NCBI RefSeq assembly: GCF_021739485.1
Contig: NZ_JAJFNK010000044.1
Location: 1 to 42,449, forward strand
Length of the DNA stretch: 42,449 nt
From: Alicyclobacillus tolerans
GTDB lineage: Bacteria; Bacillota; Bacilli; Alicyclobacillales; Alicyclobacillaceae
Reading direction: 5' to 3'
A program made the position numbers and the translations under genes. Positions 17,099 to 25,394 of the stretch are shown here, in pieces. The notes beneath the pieces were generated by a model. That model was not told the DNA's origin. It saw nothing but the letters and a program-made list of their open reading frames with translations, and made no database searches. Within the stretch, counting starts at the first letter, position 1, and the number at the start of each line of letters is the position of its first letter.

Positions 17099-18121
17099 CT
17101 AAAAAGTCAGTAGAACTTTGAGGGAGTTTTGCTCTTTTTTATCGACGATTCTGAATCCATCTGCCGCCTGGGTGAACGGTAATACATGGGTCACAACAGC
17201 CTCGCTGCGAATTCGACCTGTTGAGAGCAATTCAACTGCGGCGAGCGTATCTTCCCGCGTGTAGCAAAAGCAGCCAATCAATTCCTTTTCTTGACCTTGC
17301 AACTGCATAATATCCAGCGACTGTTCACCGTGGAACATGGCAATGGTTACGATTCGTCCCCCTCGTTTTACGAGTGAAACCGCTTGATTGACGATGCCTG
17401 GTACGCCGACCGCGATCAGAACTTGATCAAACGGACCTCCCACCATCTCCTTGGCCTCTTCGACCCAGTTCTCCTTGCCCGAAATGTTTAAGGTATGGCT
17501 TGCGCCGAGTGATGTCGCGCTCTCCAGGCAATAGTCAAAGACATCCGTAGCAAGGATGGTCGTTGCACCGGCTTCTCTCGCGACTGCAAGAGCCAGCAAA
17601 CCAATCGGCCCCGTTCCAAGTACCGCTACTCGGTCGCCAACTTTGATGCCCGCGCGGCGGACTGCATGTACGCCTACGGCAAGCGGCTCTGACAAGGCAC
17701 CCAGCTTGTAATCCATGTCCGGCGGCAAGGTAAAAACAATCTCTTCGGGGGCCACAAAGTACTCAGCCATCGTGCCATACCATTTTCCAATGCCAGGGGC
17801 TTTGCGATTTTCACAATAATTCACGTGACCTTGCAGACAGTATTCACACTTCCCGCAGCCGACTTGCGGCTCCACAGTGACCCTATCGCCCACTTTGACG
17901 CGAGTGACGGAAGGGCCAATTTCGACAACCTCACCTGAAATTTCATGGCCAATCAGAACCGGCGGTTTGCGAAACGGGTGCAGTCCCTTGTATGCGTGAA
18001 TATCGGAACCGCAAATTCCCGCGACTTTCACTTGAATCCGGACTTCATTATTGCCGAGGGGGGCTAGTTCGACGTCCGTAATGACGACTTCATTGGGTTT
18101 CTCAATCAGAACCGCTTTCAC
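17099..18121 (-). CDS. Zinc-dependent medium-chain alcohol/polyol dehydrogenase
   Basis: A 340-residue MDR-family dehydrogenase. The catalytic zinc ligands are in AGICGSD and GHE, and the structural zinc is held by four cysteines in GCGKCEYCLQGHVNYCE, as in sorbitol, threonine and galactitol-phosphate dehydrogenases. The Rossmann loop is VLGTGPIGLLA with a following ATDVFD that favours NAD. GTG 18121 has TGGAGG 8 nt upstream. It is second in the operon after the class II aldolase. It likely oxidises a hydroxyl of the imported four-carbon compound, a step done by an unrelated beta-hydroxyacid dehydrogenase in described tetronate pathways. Confidence 0.9.
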   Translation of the reverse strand: MKAVLIEKPNEVVITDVELAPLGNNEVRIQVKVAGICGSDIHAYKGLHPFRKPPVLIGHEISGEVVEIGPSVTRVKVGDRVTVEPQVGCGKCEYCLQGHVNYCENRKAPGIGKWYGTMAEYFVAPEEIVFTLPPDMDYKLGALSEPLAVGVHAVRRAGIKVGDRVAVLGTGPIGLLALAVAREAGATTILATDVFDYCLESATSLGASHTLNISGKENWVEEAKEMVGGPFDQVLIAVGVPGIVNQAVSLVKRGGRIVTIAMFHGEQSLDIMQLQGQEKELIGCFCYTREDTLAAVELLSTGRIRSEAVVTHVLPFTQAADGFRIVDKKEQNSLKVLLTF

Positions 18122-18207
18122 TGTAACTTCCTCCACATCTCATCCGACACAGGGTTCGTCGAAGTTGTCTTTGAAAATGACACGAAAAACACCGGTAGAA
18201 AGGAAGG

Positions 18208-18867
18208 TTATTTTGGATGAACCTTTTTTCGCGGTTTATAGCGGGCGCTTTCTAAGAAATCACGCACAACAACATCCGGTATCTTGGTTAATGGAATGCC
18301 CGCTGACTTCGCTGTGACCACCATTCGGCACGCCATCTCGAGCGTTTCCAACCGCATGGTGACGTCTGCAAACGAATCGTCAAATAGAATAACGCCGTGA
18401 TTTTTTAGCATGATCACGTGCGCGTTTTGAGCTTGTTCCTGAACTGCGTCACCTAACTCTCGAGTCCCCGGATGATAATAATCGACGTACGCCACGTCTT
18501 CGAGAAAGTACATCGTCTCTACAAATAACTCAGAGACAATCGGTTCATCACTACAGGCAATCAGGGTCGTGTAAAAGGGCGATGAATGAAGGACCACATG
18601 GGCATCATCACGCATCTTGTAGATACCCGTGTGCATCGGCACTTCCTTGGACGGCTTGCGGCTGCCTTCCCATGTACCGTCTTGGAAATTGCACAAGGAA
18701 AAGTCCTCCACAGTCAGGTTTCCCATCTGGGTGCCTGAGGCCGTGATCATCATGTGCTGCTCATCGATCCGTGCGCTCAAATTGCCGGATGTTCCCCATG
18801 CAAGCTGGTTGGCCAACATGTACTTTCCCGTGTCAATTAACTGCAGGGCAACTTCTGTTTGGTCCAC
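18208..18867 (-). CDS. Class II aldolase/adducin-family protein
   Basis: A 219-residue protein of the L-fuculose/L-ribulose phosphate aldolase fold. WGTSGNLSARI, ITASGTQMG and KEVPMHTGIY with the catalytic-type Glu are typical, and KNHGVILF carries the third zinc His. The HxH zinc motif, however, reads VVLHSSPF, so the second histidine appears to be Ser. OtnC proteins of tetronate pathways belong to this family and decarboxylate 3-oxo-tetronate 4-phosphate. GTG 18867 follows GGAGGTGA. It is the first gene after a sigma-54 promoter and heads the operon with dehydrogenase, MFS and kinase. Confidence 0.86.
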   Translation of the reverse strand: MDQTEVALQLIDTGKYMLANQLAWGTSGNLSARIDEQHMMITASGTQMGNLTVEDFSLCNFQDGTWEGSRKPSKEVPMHTGIYKMRDDAHVVLHSSPFYTTLIACSDEPIVSELFVETMYFLEDVAYVDYYHPGTRELGDAVQEQAQNAHVIMLKNHGVILFDDSFADVTMRLETLEMACRMVVTAKSAGIPLTKIPDVVVRDFLESARYKPRKKVHPK

Positions 18868-18902
18868 TGACTCACCTCCATTTCCATGATGAATCTGTTT
18901 TA

Positions 18903-18918
18903 CGCAAAAACCATGCCA
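18903..18918 (-). promoter_or_regulatory. Sigma-54 (-24/-12) promoter of the aldolase operon
   Basis: The minus strand reads TGGCATGGTTTTTGCG. It has GG and GC 12 nt apart and matches TGGCACG-N4-TTGCA at all but two positions. Transcription would begin near 18892, about 25 nt before the aldolase start and just upstream of its ribosome binding site. The divergent gene encodes a sigma-54 activator, which strengthens the call. Confidence 0.82.
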
Positions 18919-19013
18919 TAATCGGTAATGCATGACTTTTTCAATAGGTTCAGGAACATTTTGGTGAAAAGATGCCGCTCGTTGAGCCCTTCTTGCTTTC
19001 GTGGATGGAGTTT

Positions 19014-19032
19014 AAGTCCAATTATCGGACTT
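19014..19032. promoter_or_regulatory. Candidate upstream activating sequence for the sigma-54 activator
   Basis: A perfect inverted repeat AAGTCC-N7-GGACTT is centred about 118 nt upstream of the -12 element, the usual range for enhancer-type sites bound by sigma-54 activators. It is also about 115 nt before the regulator start, so it could serve autoregulation. Confidence 0.5.
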
Positions 19033-19147
19033 GTATCCAATTTTTGAATCCATGTTTTTGCGCTGAAATTTGATGGAAATGGTATAATCGTATTAATTTG
19101 AAACGATCGTATTATTTTTAAACAAAATGCTCGCGAGGGGATTATCA

Positions 19148-21082
19148 TTGGGCCAAATCGTCATCATTGCACCTTCGAAGGAGTTTGCTGATACCGTCCG
19201 CTTCGCAGTCAATGAATCCGATTTCAAAGTGTACGCGCCAGAAGGAGACCGCGACTTTTCATTCGAGGAAACCGTTCCGATTGCAAAGCGGGAAGAGGTT
19301 CTTGGGGCTGAAGTCATTGTCACGCGGGGTGGGCAAGCCACGCTCTTGAGGCAAATCGTTCGGATTCCCGTGGTCGAAGTGAAAATGACCATTTTGGATA
19401 TTCTGCGAACCGTTCACACTTTAAAACAGAGATATCATCACATTGGGTTGATCGGTGTGGAGAACATTATCTGCGATTATCGAGAATTAGGGCGCTATAT
19501 TGATATTCACATCTATCCCGTTTTTTCGTATGAACACGACCTTGACAAACAGATCCATAATGCCCTGGCGGATGGCATTGAATTTATTGTCGGTGATGGA
19601 ATGTCTGTCGACTACGCAAAGCATTTTGGTCTCCCAGGCATGAAACTCATGCCTTCCCAGGCGAGTGTTCAAGAAGCCATCGATCTTGCGAAAAGCCTGG
19701 TACAGGCGCGTTTTTTGGAACGCTCGAACCATGAGCAGTTTCGTATCGTACTCGAGACGGCTCAAGAAGCTATTCTTATCATTTCGGAAGACGGGCGGAT
19801 ACATCTAGCGAATCAACGAGCCGAACATCTTTGTCAAAAGGAACGCACCCACATTTTAAATGCCCCGGTTCGAGAAGTATTTAAGAATGAAAAAAGTCTG
19901 CTGTCTTTGATTGAGCGCCCACATGAGTTCGCTGCGGAGATTGTCCATGTGCGAAATTTCGACTTATCTGTCTCTAAGCGCGACATCGTGGTTGGCGATA
20001 ATTCCGTTGGGTCAGTGTTGGTGCTGGAAGACGTTACGCAAATACAGAAACTCGAGCAAAGTATTCGGAAAAAATTGCGTCATCAGGGTTTTCTCGCGAA
20101 GCGTACCCTCGAGGACGTGATTGCTGTCTCTTCGACCATGCAAAACGTCAAGGCAAAAATTCGTCACTTTAGCCAGACCGACTCCACAATCCTGTTGCTC
20201 GGTGAAACAGGTACGGGTAAGGAACTCATCGCACAGAGTATCCATAACTGTAGTGAGCGCCGAAACGGTCCGTTTGTTCCCATCAACTGCGGCGCCCTTC
20301 CCGCGAATCTGCTTGAAAGCGAATTGTTTGGGTACGAGCCAGGGGCCTTCACCGGCGCAAATCGAAATGGGAAGGCGGGACTCTTTGAACTTGCCCATAT
20401 CGGAACAATATTTTTGGATGAAATTGGGGAAATTCCTTTAGAGCTGCAATCTCGACTCCTGCGAGTCATTCAGGAACGAGAAGTGATGCGCGTTGGTGGA
20501 AGTGCCATCATCCCTGTCGACGTACGCATCATTGCTGCAACCCATAGAAACTTGCAGGCGGATGTCCGCAACGGGATCTTTCGTGCGGACTTATACTATC
20601 GTCTCAATATCTTGCCAATATCTATCCCGCCTTTGCGAGAACGGAAGGAAGACCTTCCGGCTCTCATCGAAACGTTATCGGAACAAATTTGCCAACAGTA
20701 CAAATACCCGAAACCTCACTTTCCTCAGTCGTTTATTGCGAAATTGACCCATTTCTCGTGGCCGGGGAACATTAGGGAACTTCAGAACACGCTCGAACGC
20801 ATCATTGTCTTGCTCAATGCCCGGATTCCACGAGATGAGGTGCTCAACGAAGTTCTTGAAGAGTTAATCGCAAATGAGCGCACAAGCGCAATCGAGGCTG
20901 AAGGCGACAAAACTTTCGATTCCTTATTAAGCGGCACATTAGAGGAGATTGAACGGGAGGTCATTACACGTGAGTTGCATCGATTTGGCGGGAATAAAGA
21001 GTTAACTGCAAAGCGTCTCGGAATTAGTAGAGCCACCCTGTGGAGAAAGTTGAAAGAGAACGAGTTGTCTCCGGATACGTGA
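19148..21082 (+). CDS. Sigma-54-dependent activator with PrpR-type sensor and PAS domain
   Basis: A 644-residue enhancer-binding protein. Residues 1-190 form a PrpR_N-type ligand-binding domain (starts QIVIIAPSKEF). A PAS-like domain follows at about 195-300. The AAA+ ATPase has Walker A GETGTGKE near 352, the sigma-54 contact loop GAFTGA near 398 and Walker B IFLDEIGE. The Fis-type HTH is near 614-634 (NKELTAKRLGISRATLWRKL). TTG 19148 is preceded by GAGGGGA at 6 nt. Ligand binding to the PrpR_N domain is expected to release ATPase activity and turn on the divergent aldolase operon, whose -24/-12 promoter is present. Confidence 0.93.
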   Translation: MGQIVIIAPSKEFADTVRFAVNESDFKVYAPEGDRDFSFEETVPIAKREEVLGAEVIVTRGGQATLLRQIVRIPVVEVKMTILDILRTVHTLKQRYHHIGLIGVENIICDYRELGRYIDIHIYPVFSYEHDLDKQIHNALADGIEFIVGDGMSVDYAKHFGLPGMKLMPSQASVQEAIDLAKSLVQARFLERSNHEQFRIVLETAQEAILIISEDGRIHLANQRAEHLCQKERTHILNAPVREVFKNEKSLLSLIERPHEFAAEIVHVRNFDLSVSKRDIVVGDNSVGSVLVLEDVTQIQKLEQSIRKKLRHQGFLAKRTLEDVIAVSSTMQNVKAKIRHFSQTDSTILLLGETGTGKELIAQSIHNCSERRNGPFVPINCGALPANLLESELFGYEPGAFTGANRNGKAGLFELAHIGTIFLDEIGEIPLELQSRLLRVIQEREVMRVGGSAIIPVDVRIIAATHRNLQADVRNGIFRADLYYRLNILPISIPPLRERKEDLPALIETLSEQICQQYKYPKPHFPQSFIAKLTHFSWPGNIRELQNTLERIIVLLNARIPRDEVLNEVLEELIANERTSAIEAEGDKTFDSLLSGTLEEIEREVITRELHRFGGNKELTAKRLGISRATLWRKLKENELSPDT

Positions 21083-21135
21083 TATCTCATCTGGATACAG
21101 GTGCACTTTTCCCCAACAGCAGAAAAGAAAATTGG

Positions 21136-21155
21136 ACTGTGACCAAAAACACAGT
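21136..21155 (+). promoter_or_regulatory. Fnr-like palindrome before the HemQ-like gene
   Basis: ACTGTG (21136-21141) and CACAGT (21150-21155) form a perfect inverted repeat, and the inner part TGTGA-N6-ACACA is one base from the Gram-positive Fnr box. It is centred about 88 nt before the ATG of the next gene. No strong -10 sequence is seen at the ideal distance. Confidence 0.45.
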
Positions 21156-21233
21156 AAGCATTTGCCCAATGTGCGAAAACAGATGTAGTCATAACGAACT
21201 GCACTGATTTTGATCATGTTGGAGGCTAAGACC

Positions 21234-21902
21234 ATGGATACCGCCTATACGGCACATCTTGCATTGACGTTTAAAGATGGTTGGTGGACTTTGAGTGAAA
21301 AGCAGAGAAGAGAATATTCTGCAGAGGTAGTGAACCTTTTTGACCAATATAAAGGTCTCGTTACGTTAAGAGGAGTATACGTCACGCAGGGTTTCCGTGC
21401 AGACACAGACCTGTTTCTTTGGATGTATGGCGAGCGGATTGAAGACATTCAAGATTTACAGCTCGCTCTCAGACGCTCGAAATTCGGAACGAACGTTTCG
21501 ACGCCGTGGGCCTTTGTTGGACTCAGTCAACCCGCAGAGTTTAACAAGGACCATAAACCTTCGTTTATGAAGGGAGTCTCGGCGAAACGTTTCTTGTGTT
21601 TTTATCCGTATATCCGCACGCCAGAATGGTACCTGCTGCCCAAAGAGGAACGCGGGACCATGTTGCAGGAGCACGGAGATTTTGGCAGACAACACCCCGG
21701 AATCCTGACCAATGGCGTTTATGCGTTTGGACTGGGTGACTTTGAATGGCTGTTGACGTTTGAAATGGATGACCTTGAAGTCATTTCCACTGCCATTCGA
21801 CACCTGAGAGAAACTCAGGCGCGTCTGTACACCAAGTACGAATGGCCTTTTATTGTAGGACGCCGTTTTGACCTTGCTCAGGCACTTGCGCAGTACCAAT
21901 AA
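21234..21902 (+). CDS. HemQ / chlorite-dismutase family protein, divergent
   Basis: A 222-residue member of the Cld superfamily with recognisable core blocks: DTDLFLWMYG...LQLALRRS, KRFLCFYP and EWYLLPKEERGTMLQEHGDFGR. HemQ uses a tyrosine after the FYP strand, a proximal His and a distal Gln 13 residues after that His; chlorite dismutases have Arg there. Here Tyr124 and His147 fit, but the distal position is Asn160 (LTNG), and the Tyr-His spacing is four residues shorter. The protein is also short for HemQ (about 250). It may be coproheme decarboxylase, or a respiration-associated paralogue. GGAGG lies 8 nt before ATG 21234. An Fnr-like site lies upstream and narI converges just beyond the next gene. 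Confidence 0.82.
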   Translation: MDTAYTAHLALTFKDGWWTLSEKQRREYSAEVVNLFDQYKGLVTLRGVYVTQGFRADTDLFLWMYGERIEDIQDLQLALRRSKFGTNVSTPWAFVGLSQPAEFNKDHKPSFMKGVSAKRFLCFYPYIRTPEWYLLPKEERGTMLQEHGDFGRQHPGILTNGVYAFGLGDFEWLLTFEMDDLEVISTAIRHLRETQARLYTKYEWPFIVGRRFDLAQALAQYQ

Positions 21903-22021
21903 CATTTACAAGAGTGAGGTCCGACGTCCTGGGGCATCGGCCATGAAGTGGTCCGGGCTGCATCACTGGGCTTTTGGATGGTTGTTTTCAATCGGTGTTT
22001 GGATGTGAAAAAGGTATGAGA

Positions 22022-22432
22022 GTGGTGTCCAATGCGCTTTATCAGGCGATTCGATTCTCAGGGCTGTACCATGAACGGTCGGCAGTGAGTCCAGATTACA
22101 TGGTAAAAGTCGGTCGGGAAGTGGGCCGGCATATGAACTGCCGGACCTTGCGGGAATTGGTCAACCAGTGTGAAGGATTGGGTTTGGGAGCGCTCGAAGT
22201 TCACCATTGGGACGCTACCGGGATGACGCTTGAACTGCGGAACTGTTCGTGCGACGGGTTGCCGCCTGTGGACCGGTGTGTTTGTGACTTTGAAGCTGCG
22301 GTCCTCGAGGGAGCGCTTGCTGGTTTGTTGTCTAAAACGCCAGGCGACGAGGTCGTGGTGAAGGAAGTACGGTGCTCCCTGTCCGGCCATTCGATTTGCC
22401 AATTTGAAGCCCATTTTGTCGAAACGCCATAG
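22022..22432 (+). CDS. V4R (4-vinyl reductase) domain protein, small
   Basis: About 136 residues matching the V4R domain: an N-terminal helix (VVSNALYQAIRFSGLY), a central LGLGALEVHHWD strand, CDFEAAVLEGALAGLLS and the ending EVRCSLSGHSICQFEAHF, the pattern in which a Cys and a GxxxCxF segment are conserved. V4R domains bind small lipophilic or hydrocarbon ligands and often sit in sensory or tetrapyrrole-related proteins. GTG 22022 has AAAAAGG at 7 nt; ATG 22016 is too close to it but cannot be excluded. It follows the HemQ-like gene by 120 nt and converges on narI. The protein is rich in cysteine (CSC, CVC), which hints at metal or cluster binding. Confidence 0.65.
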   Translation: MVSNALYQAIRFSGLYHERSAVSPDYMVKVGREVGRHMNCRTLRELVNQCEGLGLGALEVHHWDATGMTLELRNCSCDGLPPVDRCVCDFEAAVLEGALAGLLSKTPGDEVVVKEVRCSLSGHSICQFEAHFVETP

Positions 22433-22455
22433 GTGCTGGTGCAAGTCTGCACAGA

Positions 22456-22493
22456 TGCAAAAAGGGGGCCGTCTCGCCAAAAGAGACAGCCCC
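22456..22493 (-). terminator. Terminator of the nar operon
   Basis: A G/C-rich hairpin (GGGC-C-GTCTC with GAGAC-A-GCCC, one mismatch) is followed on the minus strand by TTTTTGC. It lies between the convergent V4R and narI stop codons, so it can end both transcripts, better on the nar side. Confidence 0.72.
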
Positions 22494-22510
22494 ATGACTG
22501 GGTTGACTAT

Positions 22511-23224
22511 TTAATAGTAGCGATTGACCGTTTCTTCCCGGGCCTTTCGGTACTGGGCCCGCGATCGATACAAAATGGGAGCTCGCGTGATGTACGCAAA
22601 TGGGGCGCTCCAAATGTGAACCAGCCGTGTAAACGGCGAGATGGCAAACAGCAAAAACGCCGAGATTGCGTGCATTTGAAGGACGAGCGGGGCGTGGAGC
22701 ATCAGGGCAGCCTGCGGGTGCAGTGTCAGCACTTGGCGGAACCACGGTCCAACACTCGTCCTGTATTCGTAAGGACCGTGAATCGAGTCGTAAATGGTTG
22801 TCACGTATAAACCGAGCGATACCACAATAAACAGCATGCAAAGCGCCACATAATCCGAGGGTGAAGAGTTCAGCCGCACTCGTTTGTTGACGATTCGACG
22901 GATCAAAAGCAGTAAAATTCCAACCCATGCCGCCAAACCAGTGAGGCCGCCAAAGATCTCTGCGTTCATGTGGTAGAACTCCGAAGAAACTCCAAGCCAT
23001 TGGTAGAATTGAATCGGAATCAGGAGTCCCATCACGTGCCCAAAGAACACAAAAACGAGGCCCCAGTGAAACAATAAACTCCCCCACCGCAATAGGCGTT
23101 TCTCGAGAATTTCGCTGGACTTTGATCCCCATCCAATTTGGTCGTAACTGTAGCGGTAAATGGTACCGACAACCAGCACGGCGATGCACAGGTATGGGAA
23201 AATCACCCACAGAAACTGGGCCAT
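22511..23224 (-). CDS. narI: Respiratory nitrate reductase gamma subunit
   Basis: A 237-residue membrane protein with five hydrophobic helices and the histidines that bind two b hemes (for example in LLFHWGLVFVFFGHVMG and in LHAPLVLQMHAISAFLLFAISPFTRLVHIW). It oxidises menaquinol at the membrane and passes electrons through NarH to NarG. ATG 23224 has GAAGG upstream. It is the last gene of the nar operon and lies 65 nt after narJ. Confidence 0.94.
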   Translation of the reverse strand: MAQFLWVIFPYLCIAVLVVGTIYRYSYDQIGWGSKSSEILEKRLLRWGSLLFHWGLVFVFFGHVMGLLIPIQFYQWLGVSSEFYHMNAEIFGGLTGLAAWVGILLLLIRRIVNKRVRLNSSPSDYVALCMLFIVVSLGLYVTTIYDSIHGPYEYRTSVGPWFRQVLTLHPQAALMLHAPLVLQMHAISAFLLFAISPFTRLVHIWSAPFAYITRAPILYRSRAQYRKAREETVNRYY

Positions 23225-23289
23225 GTGAAGACCTTCCTTCTGTATAAAATTGCGTGGCTAGATTACAGAGATCCCTGTTCTATCACCTG

Positions 23290-23895
23290 TCATTCGTTGT
23301 AGAGCAGCGGATACGGAAGTTCATCCGTATCGGCCTTTTCGTGAAACGGAAACGGATTTTTGTCGCGGTTCACCGGAGGCAAGACCTGCTGTGCGGCGGT
23401 GAAAACCTCTTTGTACGTGCTGTCTTCCGGGAGATGGCTGTCGATGGCTTGGCACACGCGTGCAATGCGCTCTTCAAGGTCCGATGGCAGCTCTGAATCG
23501 GGGATATCCGACAGAAATTCGAGCAGCATTGGGACATAATCCGGAAGTTCGTCGCTGACTTCCTCATAGCCGTATTGATGAAACAGGTTTCTCAACGCAA
23601 TTAAGGCAGGTCCGCGGCCGCGGCTGTCTCCCAACTCGTGGGAGGTCAGGTAAAGGGACGTCGCATTGCTGAAATCAAAGGTACGAACGTACTCGGCTTC
23701 AAGTTGCGTTTGTGACTTGGCCAGCAATCCATCAATCGCACTGGAAATCTGCGACACGACCTTGTCTTCCATCTGCTCGTCTGACTCTTCCAACCAGGCT
23801 CGCACTTCCCGGAGGGCTGTGAAAAACTCCGCCCCCCCGGGGTAACTCAAGAGATAAGACAACAGGCGGTAGGAGGGTTGGCGAACCATGGTCAT
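23290..23895 (-). CDS. narJ: Nitrate reductase molybdenum cofactor assembly chaperone
   Basis: A 201-residue, all-helical TorD/NarJ-type chaperone. SYRLLSYLLSYPG at the N-terminus, LEAEYVRTFDFSNATSLYLTSHELGDSRGRG and DELPDYVPMLLEFLSD are the NarJ core motifs. It binds NarG and assists cofactor insertion and membrane docking. I chose ATG 23895, whose ATGA overlaps the narH stop and has AAAGGG at 6 nt; two more ATG codons are within 12 nt either way. Confidence 0.93.
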   Translation of the reverse strand: MTMVRQPSYRLLSYLLSYPGGAEFFTALREVRAWLEESDEQMEDKVVSQISSAIDGLLAKSQTQLEAEYVRTFDFSNATSLYLTSHELGDSRGRGPALIALRNLFHQYGYEEVSDELPDYVPMLLEFLSDIPDSELPSDLEERIARVCQAIDSHLPEDSTYKEVFTAAQQVLPPVNRDKNPFPFHEKADTDELPYPLLYNE

Positions 23896-25394
23896 CTCCA
23901 TCCCTTTCCAGAACCGATGCCGTGAGCGATGGCCTGAATGCCTTCGGGCGGTGCCAACTCTTCGAGGCTGCACGCTCCTTGCTCGTAGGCGAGGTCCTTA
24001 TCCATCGTGCGCTCGGCAGTTGGAATCACAAACCGTTCGTTGTATTTGGCGAGTCCGAACAACCGCGCCATTTCCTCAACCTGTGCACTGGTCATGCCGG
24101 TTTCTTCAAGAAGACGGCTTCCATTTAAATCACCAACGGTCTGAGACCGCATGTACGACCGCATTGCCGTCAGTTTAAGCAAAACCGTGCGAATGACGGA
24201 AGTGTCGCCGGAGGTTAGGATGGAAGCCAGGTACTCCATGGGAATTCGCATATGGTCGACCGCCGTTAGGTAGCTGTCGGCACTCAGTTCGTCTTCGTTC
24301 ATCAAGTGGTTCATCATTGGGCTAAGCGGCGGAACGTACCAAACCATGGGCAGTGTCCGGTACTCCGGATGAAGCGGCAGCGCGACTTTCCACTCAATGG
24401 CCATTTTGTACACGGGAGAGTTCTTGGCAGCTTCGAGCCATGCGTCGGAAATTCCGGCCTTTCGCGCTTCGGCAATCACTTCCGGGTTGTTTGGGTCGAG
24501 AAAAACGGAAAGCTGCGATTCGTACAGGTCTTTTACGTCCTCGACGGATGCGGCTTCACGCACTTTGTCCGCATCGTATAGAATTACGCCCAGGTAACGA
24601 ATCCGGCCGACGCACGTTTCTGAACAGATGGTCGGCAGGCCCGCTTCGATGCGGGGATAGCAGAAGGTACATTTCTCGGCTTTGTGCGTATTCCAGTTAA
24701 AGTAGACCTTTTTGTAAGGACATGCGCTGACACAAAAGCGCCAACCGCGGCACGCTTCCTGGTCTACCAGCACGATGCCGTCCTCATCCCGTTTGTACAG
24801 TGCTCCTGAAGGACATGCGGCTACGCAAGCGGGATTCAGGCAGTGTTCGCAAATGCGCGGCAGGTACATCATAAACGTCTGCTCGTATTCAAACGCAATG
24901 TGTCCTTGCATCTCTTGAAAGTTGGGGTCCCTCGGCGCGATCGCGTTTCCACCGGCCAGGTCATCGTCCCAGTTTGGGCCCCAGACAGGTTGGTTGATGT
25001 ACTCTCCCGTGACCTGGGAAAGGGGACGCGCCACGGGTTGGTGCTTTTGGCGTGGGCTTTCAATCAGATTTTCGTAGTTATAAGTCCACGGCTCATAGTA
25101 GTCGTCGAGCGTCGGTTGGTCTGGGTTGTGAAAGATGTTAGCCAGTTTGGTGATGGCCCCGCCAGCTTTCAGGCGCAGACGGCCGTTTTTCAATTCCCAA
25201 CCTCCCCGGTATTTGTCCTGATTCTCCCATTCTTGAGGGTAACCAGGGCCCGGCCGGGTCTCTACGTTGTTAAACCACATGTACTCCGTCCCTGGGCGAT
25301 TGGTCCAGGTGTTTTTACAAGTCACGCTGCACGTATGGCAGCCAATGCATTTATCGAGATTCATGACCATCGCAACTTGCGCCTTAACTTTCAA
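23892..25394 (-). CDS. narH: Respiratory nitrate reductase beta subunit
   Basis: A 500-residue iron-sulfur subunit holding four clusters. The Cys groups are CIGCHTCSVTC near residue 16, CEHCLNPACVAACP and CRGWRFCVSACP in the middle, and CTFCYPRIEAGLPTICSETC; the Trp in CRGW marks the 3Fe-4S cluster, as in NarH. It wires NarI to NarG. It starts with TTG 25394, preceded by AAGGAGGT at 8 nt, and overlaps the end of narG by 11 nt. Confidence 0.96.
   Translation of the reverse strand: MKVKAQVAMVMNLDKCIGCHTCSVTCKNTWTNRPGTEYMWFNNVETRPGPGYPQEWENQDKYRGGWELKNGRLRLKAGGAITKLANIFHNPDQPTLDDYYEPWTYNYENLIESPRQKHQPVARPLSQVTGEYINQPVWGPNWDDDLAGGNAIAPRDPNFQEMQGHIAFEYEQTFMMYLPRICEHCLNPACVAACPSGALYKRDEDGIVLVDQEACRGWRFCVSACPYKKVYFNWNTHKAEKCTFCYPRIEAGLPTICSETCVGRIRYLGVILYDADKVREAASVEDVKDLYESQLSVFLDPNNPEVIAEARKAGISDAWLEAAKNSPVYKMAIEWKVALPLHPEYRTLPMVWYVPPLSPMMNHLMNEDELSADSYLTAVDHMRIPMEYLASILTSGDTSVIRTVLLKLTAMRSYMRSQTVGDLNGSRLLEETGMTSAQVEEMARLFGLAKYNERFVIPTAERTMDKDLAYEQGACSLEELAPPEGIQAIAHGIGSGKGWR

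Noticed and set aside
19083..19118. Regulator promoter with TATAAT at 19083-19088 and doubled ATCGTATTA
   Set aside because: No -35 hexamer at a normal distance; the repeats resemble but do not match the 30394/37760 operator, so no claim is made.
22332..23210. A 292-codon open frame on the minus strand over narI
   Set aside because: narI in another frame of the same strand has the proper heme-binding helices; this one is Pro/Arg-rich with no match.
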